Shown here: positions 23,551-33,316 of the stretch, piece by piece
How positions within the stretch are numbered: position 1 is the first letter of the stretch
How the letters are laid out: every line of letters begins with the position of its first letter
From: Nocardioides sp.
GTDB taxonomy: Bacteria > Actinomycetota > Actinomycetes > Propionibacteriales > Nocardioidaceae
DNA: 64,000 nucleotides
Reading direction: 5' to 3'
Assembly: GCA_030698375.1 (NCBI GenBank)
Contig: JAUYLL010000125.1
Coordinates: 62,001 to 126,000 of the forward strand
Translations under genes and position numbers: made by a program
Notes under the pieces: model-generated
Seen by the model: only the letters and a program-made list of their open reading frames with translations
Database searches by the model: none
Told to the model about the DNA's origin: nothing

Positions 23551-25359
23551 TCAGGCGCGCTTGCGGGCGGCCCACTCGCGGATGCGGTCGATCCGCTGGG
23601 AGAGCTGGTCGGCAGAGGCCACCGCCGCGGCCGGGCCGCCGCACTCCTTGCGCAGCGCGGCGTGGGTGACGCCGTGCGGTTGGCCGGTGCGGTGGAACCA
23701 TGCGGCGACCAGCCCGTTGAGCTCTCGGCGCAGCACGGCCAGCTGCTCGTGCCGCGTGGTCGCCGGTACGGCGTCCGCGGCGGCGAGCTCCTCGGCCGCC
23801 GGGCGCGCCTTCTGCTGCTTGTGGGCGCGGTCGGTCTGGCGCTGGTGCAGCAGGTCGCGGACCTGGTCGGCCTCGAGGAGACCGGGGATGCCGAGGAAGT
23901 CCATCTCCTCCTCCGACCCCACGTGCACCTCGCCGGAGTGGCCGAACTCGCCGCCGTCGTAGAGGACGCGGTCGAAGGTCGCCTGCGACCCGAGCGCCTC
24001 GAACGGCAGCCCGACCTCGTCGTCGCTGGCTCCCTCGCCGGCGTTCGCCTGGTCGATGAGCCCCTGCTCGGCAGCGAAGATGTCGTCCTCGTCCTTCACG
24101 GTGCGCCCGAGCGCGTGGTCGCGCTCCAACTCGAGCTCGGAGGCGTGCCCGAGCAGCCGCGGCACCGACGGCAGGAAGATCGACGCGGTCTCCCCCCGGC
24201 GACGGGCGCGCACGAAGCGGCCCACCGCCTGGGCGAAGAACAGCGGGGTGGCGGTGGTGGTCGCGTAGACGCCGACCGCCAGCCGCGGCACGTCCACGCC
24301 CTCGGAGACCATCCGGACCGCGACCATCCAGCGGCTGCCGTCCTCGGCGAACGCCGCAATCTTCTTCGACGCCGCCTTCTCGTCCGAGAGCACCACCGTG
24401 GGCTTCTCCCCCGCGATGGCGGCGAGGGTCTTGGCGTAGGCGCGGGCCGAGACCTGGTCGGTGGCGATGACCAGCCCACCCGCGTCAGGGACGTGTCGGC
24501 GTACCTCGGAGAGCCGCCGGTCGGCCGCTGCCAGCACCGACGGCACCCAGGACCCGGCCGGGTCCAGCGCGGTCCGCAGGGCGTGGGCGGTCATGTCCTT
24601 GGTGAGCGGCTCACCCAGCCGGGCAGCCACCTCGTCACCGGCGCGGGTGCGCCACTGCATCTCCCCGGAGTAGGCCATGAAGAGCACCGGGCGCACGACG
24701 TGGTCGGCGAGCGCGTGGGCGTAGCCATAGGTGTAGTCGGCGACGCTGCGCGGCACACCGTCCGCGCCGGGGGCGTAGGTGACGAACGGGATCGGGTTCA
24801 CGTCGGAGCGGAATGGCGTGCCGGTCAGTGCGAGCCGCCGGGTCGCGGGGTCGAACGCCTCACGGACCCCCTCGCCCCACGACAGGGCGTCGCCGGCGTG
24901 GTGCACCTCGTCGAGGATGACCAGCGTCTTGGACCGCTCGACCTTGATCCGCAGGGCCAGCGGATTGGCGGCGACGCCGGCGTAGGTGAGCGCCACGCCG
25001 GCGTACTCCTTGCTCGTGCGCCCCGACCCTGCGGCGTACGCCGGGTCGATGGCGATGCCGGCCCGTGCCGCGGCCTCGGCCCACTGGGTCTTCAGGTGCT
25101 CGGTCGGGGCGACGATCACCAGCTTCTCGACCACCCGCCGCGCGAGCAGCTCGGCGGCGACGGTGAGGGCGAAGGTGGTCTTGCCCGCCCCGGGGGTGGC
25201 CACGGCCAGGAAGTCCTTCGGCTGCTGCTCGAAGTAGGCCGCCAGCGCGGCGTGCTGCCAGGCGCGGAGCTTGGTCGCGGTGCCCCAGGCCGCCCGGTCC
25301 GGGTAGGCAGGCGGCAGCTCGATCTCGGGGACGTCCCCCGACGGTCCGTGCGGGGTCAC
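23551..25359 (-). CDS. DEAD/DEAH box (superfamily 2) helicase
   Basis: LAVATPGAGKTTFALTVAAELL; LVILDEVHHAGD; FAQAVGRFVRARRRGETASIFLPS. Confidence 0.88.
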   Translation of the reverse strand: MTPHGPSGDVPEIELPPAYPDRAAWGTATKLRAWQHAALAAYFEQQPKDFLAVATPGAGKTTFALTVAAELLARRVVEKLVIVAPTEHLKTQWAEAAARAGIAIDPAYAAGSGRTSKEYAGVALTYAGVAANPLALRIKVERSKTLVILDEVHHAGDALSWGEGVREAFDPATRRLALTGTPFRSDVNPIPFVTYAPGADGVPRSVADYTYGYAHALADHVVRPVLFMAYSGEMQWRTRAGDEVAARLGEPLTKDMTAHALRTALDPAGSWVPSVLAAADRRLSEVRRHVPDAGGLVIATDQVSARAYAKTLAAIAGEKPTVVLSDEKAASKKIAAFAEDGSRWMVAVRMVSEGVDVPRLAVGVYATTTATPLFFAQAVGRFVRARRRGETASIFLPSVPRLLGHASELELERDHALGRTVKDEDDIFAAEQGLIDQANAGEGASDDEVGLPFEALGSQATFDRVLYDGGEFGHSGEVHVGSEEEMDFLGIPGLLEADQVRDLLHQRQTDRAHKQQKARPAAEELAAADAVPATTRHEQLAVLRRELNGLVAAWFHRTGQPHGVTHAALRKECGGPAAAVASADQLSQRIDRIREWAARKRA

Positions 25360-26399
25360 GAGGCGCGGAAACCGAACCAGGCCCGGCCCATGCGACGGAC
25401 CTGCCCCTGGGTGAAGTGGTTCATGCAGCCGTCGGGCGTGTAGGACATGAAGTTGCGGACGGGGTCCTTGCCCGGGTCGTCGGGGCAGGAGTCGGCATTG
25501 GTGTCGCAGGTGTAGTTCGGCCCGGCCTCGGCCGGGGTGTCGGCCACCCGGTCGCCGCGGCCCTCACACCCGCCCTCGAACGTGTGCAGCAGGCCGAGCC
25601 AGTGGCCGACCTCGTGCACCGCGGTGTCGCCCCGGTGGTACGGCGCCAGGCTGCCCCCGGGGAGGGTCCCCCGGTGGATGGTCACGCCGTCGAGCCGCGG
25701 CCGCCGCCGGGCGTCCCAGGGGGCGGTGGCGTAGCCCAGCAGGCCGCTGCCGCTCACGGTCGGGGCAGCGATGTAGAGATTCAGGTCACGGCGGGTGCCG
25801 CGGTGCAGCGTTCGGCGCATCGCCCCGGCCGCGCGGTCGCGCCCGAGGACCCCGGAGCGGAACCAGCGGTCGTTGGTCACCCGCTGGTGGCTCGCGACGT
25901 GGAAGCGGAACGGCGTGGCGACGTTGCGCCGGGACTGACCGCCCGCGAACGCGTCGTTGAGCACCCCGAGCTGGCGGCGTACCTTGCGGCGGCCCGGGCC
26001 CTTCTCGCCCCGACCGGTGCCCTGCACCACGTGCACGTGGACGCCGATGCGCAGGGCCACCCCCGGCGGGGCGGGGGTCGCGCCGGACCGACGAGCCGTG
26101 CGGACGCTGCGCCGCATCCGGCGGTCCACGACCCGCAGCTGGGCCTCCGTGTACGTCGTGTGCCCCACCGCGCGCGGGGAGCGAGCGGCCGCGAACTGCG
26201 TCTCCACAGGCACGCAGTCCTCATGGGCACCGTCGTCGCCGTCGCCGCCGTGGCCCTCCTGGGCGGCGGCGCCGGAAGCCGGCGCGGGCCCGGTGGGTCC
26301 GGCGGACGCAGGGGCGACCACCAGGAGGGCGCAGAGGACCCCGAGCACCACGATCAGAACCGGCACAGGACGGGGCCGCCGCGGAGCGGCAGCCCTCAC
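25356..26399 (-). CDS. Secreted zinc metalloprotease, M43 (pappalysin/cytophagalysin) family
   Basis: Signal sequence; DTAVHEVGHWLGLLHTFEGGC (HExxHxxGxxH) and MSYTPDGCMNHFTQGQ Met-turn. Confidence 0.88.
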   Translation of the reverse strand: MRAAAPRRPRPVPVLIVVLGVLCALLVVAPASAGPTGPAPASGAAAQEGHGGDGDDGAHEDCVPVETQFAAARSPRAVGHTTYTEAQLRVVDRRMRRSVRTARRSGATPAPPGVALRIGVHVHVVQGTGRGEKGPGRRKVRRQLGVLNDAFAGGQSRRNVATPFRFHVASHQRVTNDRWFRSGVLGRDRAAGAMRRTLHRGTRRDLNLYIAAPTVSGSGLLGYATAPWDARRRPRLDGVTIHRGTLPGGSLAPYHRGDTAVHEVGHWLGLLHTFEGGCEGRGDRVADTPAEAGPNYTCDTNADSCPDDPGKDPVRNFMSYTPDGCMNHFTQGQVRRMGRAWFGFRAS

Positions 26400-26692
26400 T
26401 CCTCGTCCTTGTTGAGACCTTCCCAGATCTCCTTGCACTCCGGGCAGACCGGGAACTTCTCCGGGTCCCGCGAGGGGGTCCAGACCTTCCCGCACAACGC
26501 CACCACCGGGGTGCCGTTGACCATCGCGTCCATGAGCTTGTCCTTCGGCACGTAGTGCGAGAACTTCTCGTGGTCGCCATCGTCCGTGGGGACCGGGCGG
26601 GTCTCCTCGAGCGTGTCGGTGCCACCCGAGGGCCGGACCACGGGCTCCTCCGTGCTCGTTGCGCGCCACTCGGCGCTCCACTCGGTGCTCAC
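26396..26692 (-). CDS. DUF3039 domain-containing protein
   Basis: GDHEKFSHYVPKDKLMDAMVNGTPVVALCGKVWTPSRDPEKFPVCPECKEIW. Confidence 0.88.
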   Translation of the reverse strand: MSTEWSAEWRATSTEEPVVRPSGGTDTLEETRPVPTDDGDHEKFSHYVPKDKLMDAMVNGTPVVALCGKVWTPSRDPEKFPVCPECKEIWEGLNKDEE

Positions 26693-26709
26693 GGGCGCAA
26701 TTCTACGCA

Positions 26710-27270
26710 TCAGTTCCACGTGGGGTCCGCAGGTCGGGTGACCACCCAGGCGACCTCACCGGGCTGGCGGCGCAGGACCCGGTCCCACAGGCCCTCCGGA
26801 TCGGCGTCGAAGACGTCCCCGGGCAGGGACGGCACGACGTACCAGGCGCCCTCGTCGAGCTCGTCGAGGATCTGCTGGCCGCCCCACCCGGCGTACCCGG
26901 CGAAGACTCGGATCGCCGGCACCGCGTCGCGCACCAGGTCCACCGGCGTGTCGAGGTCCACGATGCCGAGGGTGCCGACCATCGTTTGCCACCCCAATGG
27001 CTCGGTCCCGGCCTCGGCCAGCCGGCCGATCGCGAGGGCGGAGTCGGCGGCGACCGGACCGCCCTGGAAGAGAACGTCGGGCGGGCTCACCGCCGGGGCC
27101 CAGGCGGCCAGCACCTCGATGACCGGGACGGGCGCGGGGCGGTTGAGCACGACGCCGAGCGCGCCGTCCTCGTCGCTGTCGAGGAGCAGGACGACGGAGC
27201 GGGCGAAGCTCGGGTCGGTCAGGGACGGGCTGGCGACGAGCAGGTCCCCGGCACGTGGTCGCTCAGCCAC
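26710..27270 (-). CDS. YqgE/AlgH family protein
   Basis: AGDLLVASPSLTDPSFARSVVLLLDSDEDGALGVVLNRP; VFAGYAGWGGQQILDELDEGAWYV. Confidence 0.92.
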   Translation of the reverse strand: MAERPRAGDLLVASPSLTDPSFARSVVLLLDSDEDGALGVVLNRPAPVPVIEVLAAWAPAVSPPDVLFQGGPVAADSALAIGRLAEAGTEPLGWQTMVGTLGIVDLDTPVDLVRDAVPAIRVFAGYAGWGGQQILDELDEGAWYVVPSLPGDVFDADPEGLWDRVLRRQPGEVAWVVTRPADPTWN

Positions 27271-28645
27271 CGGCGGCCTCCCGCACCGCCGCGGCGACCG
27301 CCGTGTGCACCTCGGGATTGAAGACGCTCGGAATGATGTAGTGCGCGTTCAGCTCGTCCGCGGCGACGACGCCGGCGATGGCCCGCGCCGCTGCCAGCAG
27401 GAGGACGTCGTCGATGTCGCGGGCGGCCGCGTCGAGCAGCCCACGGAAGACCCCGGGGAACGCCAGCACGTTGTTGATCTGGTTCGGGTGGTCCGACCGA
27501 CCTGTCGCGACGACCGCCGCGTGCTGGTGGGCGAGCACCGGGTCGACCTCGGGGTCGGGGTTGGCCAGGGCGAAGACGATGGCGTCCTCGGCCATCGCCG
27601 CGATGTCGTCACTGTCCAGGACGTTCGGAGCGGAGACACCGATGAAGACGTCCGCGCCCCGCACGGCCTCCTTCAGCGTGCCGCGCAGCCCGCCACGGTT
27701 GGTGTGCTCGGCGTGCCAGCGCAGCGACTCGTGCAGGTGCTCGCGCTCACCGTGGATCACGCCATCGATGTCGGCGACGACGACGTCACCGACGCCGGCG
27801 GTGAGCAGCAGGCGCAGGATGGCCGTCCCCGCGGCACCGGCGCCGGACATCACGACCCGGACGTCGGCGACGTCCTTGCCGACCACCCGGAGGGCGTTCT
27901 CGAGCGCGGCGAGGACGACGATCGCAGTGCCGTGCTGGTCGTCGTGGAAGACCGGGATGTCGAGGACCTCGCGCAGGCGCGCCTCGACCTCGAAACAGCG
28001 TGGCGCCGAGATGTCCTCCAGGTTGATGCCCGCGAACCCGGGAGCGATCGCCCGGACGATCTCCACGATCGAGTCGGTGTCCTGGGTGTCCAGGCACAGC
28101 GGCCAGGCGTCGATGCCACCGAAGCGCTTGAAGAGCGCGGCCTTGCCCTCCATCACCGGCAGCGCCGCCGCGGCGCCGATGTTGCCCAGCCCCAGCACCG
28201 CCGACCCTTCGGTGACCACCGCGACCGTGTTGCGCTTGATGGTCAGGCGTCGGGCGTCCTCGGGGTTCTCCGCGATCGCCTGGCAGACCCGCGCGACGCC
28301 CGGGGTATAGACCATCGAGAGGTCGTCGCGGTTGCGGATCGGGTGCTTGCCGGACATCTCGATGGTGCCGCCGAGGTGCATGAGGAAGGTGCGGTCCGAG
28401 ACCTTGCCGACGATGACGCCCTCGACCTCGCCCAGCGCCTCGACGATCCGCTCGGCGTGACCGGGGTCGGAGGCGGCACAGGTGAGGTCGATCTGCAGTC
28501 GGTCGTGCCCGGACGCGGACACGTCGAGGGCGGTCACGATGCCCCCCGCGCGCTCCACAGCGCCGGTCAGGTGGCTGACGGCCGCGCCGCCCGCTGGCAC
28601 GTCGAGGCGGACGGTGATCGAGTTCGAGATGCTGGGTGCGGCCAC
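27263..28645 (-). CDS. NAD-dependent malic enzyme with N-terminal ACT-like domain
   Basis: MVYTPGVARVCQAIAENPEDARRLTIKRNTVAVVTEGSAVLGLGNIG; FHDDQHGTAIVVLAALENAL; GTG start. Confidence 0.93.
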   Translation of the reverse strand: MAAPSISNSITVRLDVPAGGAAVSHLTGAVERAGGIVTALDVSASGHDRLQIDLTCAASDPGHAERIVEALGEVEGVIVGKVSDRTFLMHLGGTIEMSGKHPIRNRDDLSMVYTPGVARVCQAIAENPEDARRLTIKRNTVAVVTEGSAVLGLGNIGAAAALPVMEGKAALFKRFGGIDAWPLCLDTQDTDSIVEIVRAIAPGFAGINLEDISAPRCFEVEARLREVLDIPVFHDDQHGTAIVVLAALENALRVVGKDVADVRVVMSGAGAAGTAILRLLLTAGVGDVVVADIDGVIHGEREHLHESLRWHAEHTNRGGLRGTLKEAVRGADVFIGVSAPNVLDSDDIAAMAEDAIVFALANPDPEVDPVLAHQHAAVVATGRSDHPNQINNVLAFPGVFRGLLDAAARDIDDVLLLAAARAIAGVVAADELNAHYIIPSVFNPEVHTAVAAAVREAAGG

Positions 28646-28706
28646 CCGCCCATCCTCACACCTCGGACTCCGGCTGCCGAGACCTCTGCGCACCTATGCT
28701 CACGAG

Positions 28707-29390
28707 GTGACGGGCGCGAGCAGGCGGCAGCAGTACTCCGCCTCGACCAGGCGTGCCCTCGTCGACGTCGCCGCCGACCTCTTCACCGAGCACGGGTACG
28801 CCGGCACCAGCCTGGACGCGATCGTCGGTGGCGCGCAGGTGACCAAGGGTGCGCTCTACCACCACTTCAGTGGCAAGCAGGCCCTCTTCGCGGCAGTCTT
28901 CGAGAAGACCGAGAAGGACGCCGCCGCCGTCATCGGCAAGGCCCTGCGCACCCCCGCCGACCCGTGGGAGCGGGCCACCGCCGGTCTGCGCGCGTTCCTG
29001 GACGTCGTCCAGGAGCCGGCGTACCGACGCATCGTGATCCAGGAGGGCCCGGCCGTGCTGGGCTACGCGCGGTTCCGTGAGCAGGAGGAGCGCAGCACCT
29101 TCCTCCTCGTGCAGGACCTCGTCTCCTCGGTCTTCTCCTCCGCCGACGTCGCGCTGGGCGAGCCGATGACCGAGATCGTGAGCCGGATCTTCTTCGGCGC
29201 GATGTCCTCGGCCGGCGAGTCGGTCGCCGACGCCGAGGACGCCCGACTGGCGAGCGCCCGCGTCGAGGCGGCGATCGCCTACCTCATCGCGGCGATCCGC
29301 ACCCTCGCCGAGTCCGGCGTCGGCCTCGAGGACCCCGCGCAGGCCGGAGGGCCGCCAGGACCCCCCGGATCCCCCGGATCCCCTGCCTAG
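28707..29390 (+). CDS. TetR family transcriptional regulator
   Basis: TRRALVDVAADLFTEHGYAGTSLDAIVGGAQVTKGALYHHFSGKQALF; C-terminal Gly/Pro-rich tail GGPPGPPGSPGSPA. Confidence 0.9.
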   Translation: MTGASRRQQYSASTRRALVDVAADLFTEHGYAGTSLDAIVGGAQVTKGALYHHFSGKQALFAAVFEKTEKDAAAVIGKALRTPADPWERATAGLRAFLDVVQEPAYRRIVIQEGPAVLGYARFREQEERSTFLLVQDLVSSVFSSADVALGEPMTEIVSRIFFGAMSSAGESVADAEDARLASARVEAAIAYLIAAIRTLAESGVGLEDPAQAGGPPGPPGSPGSPA

Positions 29391-30397
29391 AAGCGGACGT
29401 CCCCGCTGCCGGTCGGCACCAGGCCCATCCACACCTTGCCGGGCGGCAGCGTCAGCGGGCCCTTCTTCGTGCGCAGCTCGATCGGGGTGGCCGGACCACC
29501 CTTCTTCCACGTCCCGCGGACGACCTCGCCACCGTGGAAGACCAGCGCCTGGCCCCGTCCCTGGAGCTTGGTCTCCGGCACCGGGTTGCCACCCGGGTCG
29601 CGGTAGCCCGCATCGCCCACACGCACGCGCAGCACGAGCAGGGTGTCGGGCCGGAAGGCGTCACCGTCGGCGGAGAACCCCGAGGTGGTGGTCCAGCCAC
29701 CGCGGGCGAAGGACCAGCTGGTGGTGCGGCTCGGGGAGAACTGCGCATCGACGGAGGTCGCCTTGCGGCCGCTGAACTTCTCCCCCTCCTCGCTCCACGG
29801 GAGGTAGGCCGGCGCCGTGGCGGGCTCGACCTCCTTGGCGAGGGTGCGCAGGTTCATCATCAGGTTGTACGGCGCACTGCGGTCCCCGGCGCGCGAGTAG
29901 CCCGGGCCGCCCTCGGTGACCGTGCGGATCTTGGCCTGGCGGAGCCGGTTCACGGTCGCCGGGGCACCGCCACTGGCCACGAGCACGCCGTCGGTGGGCT
30001 TGACGACCCCGATGTCGGTGGCGCGCGAGGAGCGCACCGGGCCGACGACGCGGGGCAGCTTGGAGTGGAAGAACGCCGCGAGGCGGGTCGCCCCGCCCTC
30101 GACCAGCTCCTCGGCGACGAGGTCAGCCGACCCGAGCCCGACCTGCGGCGCGGACGCGGTGGAGTTGTCGACCTTGACGACCATTACCGGGCGCTTGGGA
30201 AGCTCACCGTCGACGGGAAGCCCGGTCAGCGGCCACTGGGCGGTCAGCGTGGTGCCGTCCTCGGTCTCCTGGGCCTCGGGCTCCTCCGCGGGCTCGTTGC
30301 TGCCGCACGCGGCGAGGACCAGCGTGGCGGCGACGGAGCCAACACCCAGCGCGAGCGCGCGGGAGGCGCGGCGGGGACGAGCAGGACGAGCACGCAT
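29387..30397 (-). CDS. DUF3048 (YerB-like) lipoprotein
   Basis: Lipobox LVLAACGSN; PLTGLPVDGELPKRPVMVVKVDNSTASAPQVGLGSADLVAEELVEGGATRLAAFFHS. Confidence 0.85.
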   Translation of the reverse strand: MRARPARPRRASRALALGVGSVAATLVLAACGSNEPAEEPEAQETEDGTTLTAQWPLTGLPVDGELPKRPVMVVKVDNSTASAPQVGLGSADLVAEELVEGGATRLAAFFHSKLPRVVGPVRSSRATDIGVVKPTDGVLVASGGAPATVNRLRQAKIRTVTEGGPGYSRAGDRSAPYNLMMNLRTLAKEVEPATAPAYLPWSEEGEKFSGRKATSVDAQFSPSRTTSWSFARGGWTTTSGFSADGDAFRPDTLLVLRVRVGDAGYRDPGGNPVPETKLQGRGQALVFHGGEVVRGTWKKGGPATPIELRTKKGPLTLPPGKVWMGLVPTGSGDVRF

Positions 30398-30452
30398 GGA
30401 GGATCTCCTCAGGTCGGGAGGGAAGGTCACCGGGGGGGGCAAGTGTGACGCA

Positions 30453-30480
30453 GGGCCGCCTCCTGGTGAGGAGGCGGCCC
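30453..30480 (-). terminator. Stem-loop terminator downstream of NlpC/P60 gene
   Basis: GGGCCGCCTCC-TGGTGA-GGAGGCGGCCC 11-bp perfect stem between two minus-strand genes. Confidence 0.6.
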
Positions 30481-30514
30481 CGGGTGGCGCGTCGGGCCCG
30501 GCGCGGGGCCAGGC

Positions 30515-31024
30515 TCAGAGGCGGTGCCGGACGGTGCCGGCGAACCAGTTGTTGGCCCAGATCGGCGCGCGGTGGACACGCTTGCCGCCGTACGGGGCGT
30601 GGATGATGAAGCGCTTGCCGGTCTTCTTGTTGCGACCGCCGTACACGCCCATGTGGTAGACGCTGCCGTTGTTGTGGAAGAAGACGAAGTCGCCGCGCTT
30701 CATCTGCTTGCGGGGGATGCGCTTGGCGAAGTTCGCCTGCTGGCGCGAGGTGCGCGGGATGTTGCGGAACCCTGCGCGCTTGAAGGCGAAGTAGGTCAGA
30801 CCGGAGCAGTCGAACCGGTCCGGACCGGCGGAGCCGTAGTTGTAGGGGTCGCCCTTCTGGTTGGCGGTGATCTTGACGGCCTTCTTCAGCTTGTCGGTGT
30901 TGGCCTCGGCGGCCGGTGCGGCGAACGAGCCGCTGCTGAAGATCAGCGCCGCGACGATGGCGAAGACCATGAGGATGCTGCGGCCCCGCGCGATGGGCAG
31001 GGCAGGCAGGACGGACGTAGGCAT
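30515..31024 (-). CDS. Secreted NlpC/P60 family peptidoglycan hydrolase
   Basis: YNYGSAGPDRFDCSGLTYFAFKRAGFRNIPRTSRQQ; GDFVFFHNNGSVYHMGVYGG. Confidence 0.92.
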   Translation of the reverse strand: MPTSVLPALPIARGRSILMVFAIVAALIFSSGSFAAPAAEANTDKLKKAVKITANQKGDPYNYGSAGPDRFDCSGLTYFAFKRAGFRNIPRTSRQQANFAKRIPRKQMKRGDFVFFHNNGSVYHMGVYGGRNKKTGKRFIIHAPYGGKRVHRAPIWANNWFAGTVRHRL

Positions 31025-31038
31025 GAGTGTTCCTCTCC

Positions 31039-31213
31039 CACGCCTGTGAGGTGAGCTGTCGGGTTGGAGCTGGAAAGGTGCTCCGCCGCATGTCGCGGCT
31101 TCACCCCGAGTGGCCGGCTGGATACCGGTCACGTAGTGAGTTGGGTCCCCCACTCCTGCCCTGGTGTGTGTGGCTGACAGGGACCAGCATTCGGTCGGGC
31201 AGGACTCGGCGTG
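31039..31213 (-). ncRNA. Cyclic di-AMP (ydaO/yuaA) riboswitch in 5' leader of NlpC/P60 gene
   Basis: Reverse strand: CACGCCGAGTCCTGCCCG...CAGGGCAGGAGTGGGGGACCCAACTC...GGGGTGAAGCCGC...CCAACCCGACAGCTCACCTCACAGGCGTGGGAGAGGAAC-ATG; P1 pairs CACGCC with GGCGTG; GGGGGACCCAA and CCCGACAGCTCACCTC-CAGGCG are hallmark segments. Confidence 0.9.
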
Positions 31214-31414
31214 ACCGCGCTGGCTGTTGACTTGTGAGGCTCCGCTGGACGGGCCCCGGAGAGGCTAGACAGATCCCGCAGGGATACGAAAGCCCGTCGG
31301 ACACCTGTCCAGGTGGTCCCGATCACCCCGGGGCACCGGGCTGAGCGTGGATCGGCCCGCGAACCGCACCCCTGACGTGACACACCTCACGTCGCGCGGC
31401 ACCGCACGACCCGT

Positions 31415-32170
31415 TTAGAGGGTGCGCCCGCCGTCCACATAGAGGGTCTGCCCGGTGACGTACGACGCCTCGTCGCTGGCCAGGAACGTCACGGCTGCGG
31501 CGATGTCCTCGACCTGTCCGACGCGGCGCACGGGGTTCGCCTCGGCGTTCATCGCGCGGAACTCGTCGACGTCCATCTTCAGCCGGCGCGCGGTGTCGTC
31601 GGTCATCTCCGTGACGACGAACCCGGGGGCAACCGCGTTGGCGTTGACGCCGAAGGGGCCGAGCTCGATCGCCAGGGTGCGGGTGAAGCCCTGGATGCCC
31701 ATCTTGGCCGCGGAGTAGTTCGCCTGGCCGCGGGAGCCCAGCGCGGAGATGCTCGACAGGTTCACGACCTTGCCGTACTTCTGCTCGACGAAGTGCTTCT
31801 GGACGGCCTTCGTCATGAGGAAGGCACCCTTGAGGTGCACTCCCATGACGGCGTCCCAGTCGCCCTCGGTCATCTTGAACAGCAGGTTGTCGCGGGTGAT
31901 GCCGGCGTTGTTGACCAGCACGTGCACGCCGCCGAGCTCCTCGACCACGCGCTCCACCGCCGCGTCCACCGACGCGGCGTCGGAGACGTCGCACCCGATG
32001 CCGATCGCCTTCGTCGCGCCGAGGTCGGCGGCCGCCGCGGCTGCCTGGCCCTCGTCGAGGTCGAGCACCGCGACCGCGGCACCCTCCTCCGCGAACCGGC
32101 GGGCGGTGGCCGCCCCGATGCCACGGGCCGCGCCCGTCACGATCACTACACGTCCCTCGAATCGACTCAT
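31415..32170 (-). CDS. SDR family 3-oxoacyl-ACP reductase (FabG-like)
   Basis: VVIVTGAARGIGAATARRFAEEGA; LVNNAGITRDNLLFKM; YSAAKMGIQGFTRTLAIELGPFGVNANAVAPGFV. Confidence 0.92.
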   Translation of the reverse strand: MSRFEGRVVIVTGAARGIGAATARRFAEEGAAVAVLDLDEGQAAAAAADLGATKAIGIGCDVSDAASVDAAVERVVEELGGVHVLVNNAGITRDNLLFKMTEGDWDAVMGVHLKGAFLMTKAVQKHFVEQKYGKVVNLSSISALGSRGQANYSAAKMGIQGFTRTLAIELGPFGVNANAVAPGFVVTEMTDDTARRLKMDVDEFRAMNAEANPVRRVGQVEDIAAAVTFLASDEASYVTGQTLYVDGGRTL

Positions 32171-32244
32171 GAGGCGAACTGTAGCGACGTGCTCGGACGC
32201 GGCCCGTGGACCGCCGTCGTCCGGGACGGACCCGGAAGATCAGG

Positions 32245-32775
32245 TCAGGCGCGCACCTGCTGCGGCGTGCCGGCGTTGGCCACGCGGTTCTCGGCACCGA
32301 TCATCCAGGCCAGCTGCTCGAGACGCTCGAGGACCACGTGAAGGATGTCGGCGGTCGTCGGGTCCTCGGCGTCCACGTGGTCGTGGATCGCCCGGGCGGT
32401 GCCGGCGGTCGCGTAGAGCGCGGCGACGATGAGGTCCACGCACTCGGCGGTGTCGACCTCGGTGGCCGGGAAAGGCTCGAGGCTTGACTGCTCCGCGACG
32501 GTCGCGGCACGACCGTCGGGAATCACGTGGACCGCGCGCATCCGCTCGGCAACCTGGTCGGAGAACTCCCGGGCCGCGTCGACGACCTCGTCGAGGACCA
32601 GGTGCAGGTCGCGGAAGTTCTTGCCGACAACGTTCCAGTGGGCCTGCTTGCCCTGCAGGTGCAGGTCGATGAGGTCGACGTGCAGCCGCTGCAGGTGCAC
32701 GGCGTACTGCCGGGAGGCGGTGAAGGCCGGGATCGGCGCGGAGGTGGTGCTGGACTTCGTGGCCGTGGTGGTCAT
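32245..32775 (-). CDS. dps: Dps family DNA-binding ferritin-like protein
   Basis: LIDLHLQGKQAHWNVVGKNFRDLHLVLDEVVDAAREFSDQVAERM ferroxidase-like motif. Confidence 0.92.
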   Translation of the reverse strand: MTTTATKSSTTSAPIPAFTASRQYAVHLQRLHVDLIDLHLQGKQAHWNVVGKNFRDLHLVLDEVVDAAREFSDQVAERMRAVHVIPDGRAATVAEQSSLEPFPATEVDTAECVDLIVAALYATAGTARAIHDHVDAEDPTTADILHVVLERLEQLAWMIGAENRVANAGTPQQVRA

Positions 32776-32851
32776 CGAGACATCACTCCTTCGGTGTCGA
32801 TGACAGCCTACCCGCTCTTTCTGGACTCAATCCAGAAAAGGAAGCCTTGCC

Positions 32852-33271
32852 TCACCCCTCCGACAGCGCCCGGCGCAGCCGCGCGGCATGCTGCTCGGCC
32901 TCGCCCTCGGCGTACTTCGTGCGGGGCCAGAAGAATCCCCGCAGGCCGTCGCCCTTCGTGCGGGGGACCACGTGCAGGTGCAGGTGCGGCACCGACTGGC
33001 TGACGGTGTTGTTGATCGCCACGAAGGACCCCTGGGCTCCGAGCCCCTCGACCACAGCGCTCGCGAGCCGCTGGCCGGCCTCGAGGAACGGGTCGCGCAG
33101 GCGCGCAGGGAGCTCCGGAAGGGTCATCACGTGCTCGCGCGGCACCAGCAGCACGTGGCCGCGGAAGACGGGGCGGACGTCGAGGAAGGCCACGACGTCC
33201 GGCTCGTCGAGCACCACCTGAGCCGCCTCCTCCCCCGCGACGATGCGGCAGAAGAGGCAGGGCTGGTCCAT
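32852..33271 (-). CDS. HIT family protein
   Basis: CLFCRIVAGEEAAQVVLDEPDVVAFLDVRPVFRGHVLLVPREHV; SQSVPHLHLHVVPR. Confidence 0.94.
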   Translation of the reverse strand: MDQPCLFCRIVAGEEAAQVVLDEPDVVAFLDVRPVFRGHVLLVPREHVMTLPELPARLRDPFLEAGQRLASAVVEGLGAQGSFVAINNTVSQSVPHLHLHVVPRTKGDGLRGFFWPRTKYAEGEAEQHAARLRRALSEG

Positions 33272-33316
33272 GGCCGGAGTCTGGCAGAGCGGCCGGGCCC
33301 GCACTACGCTGCCGAG

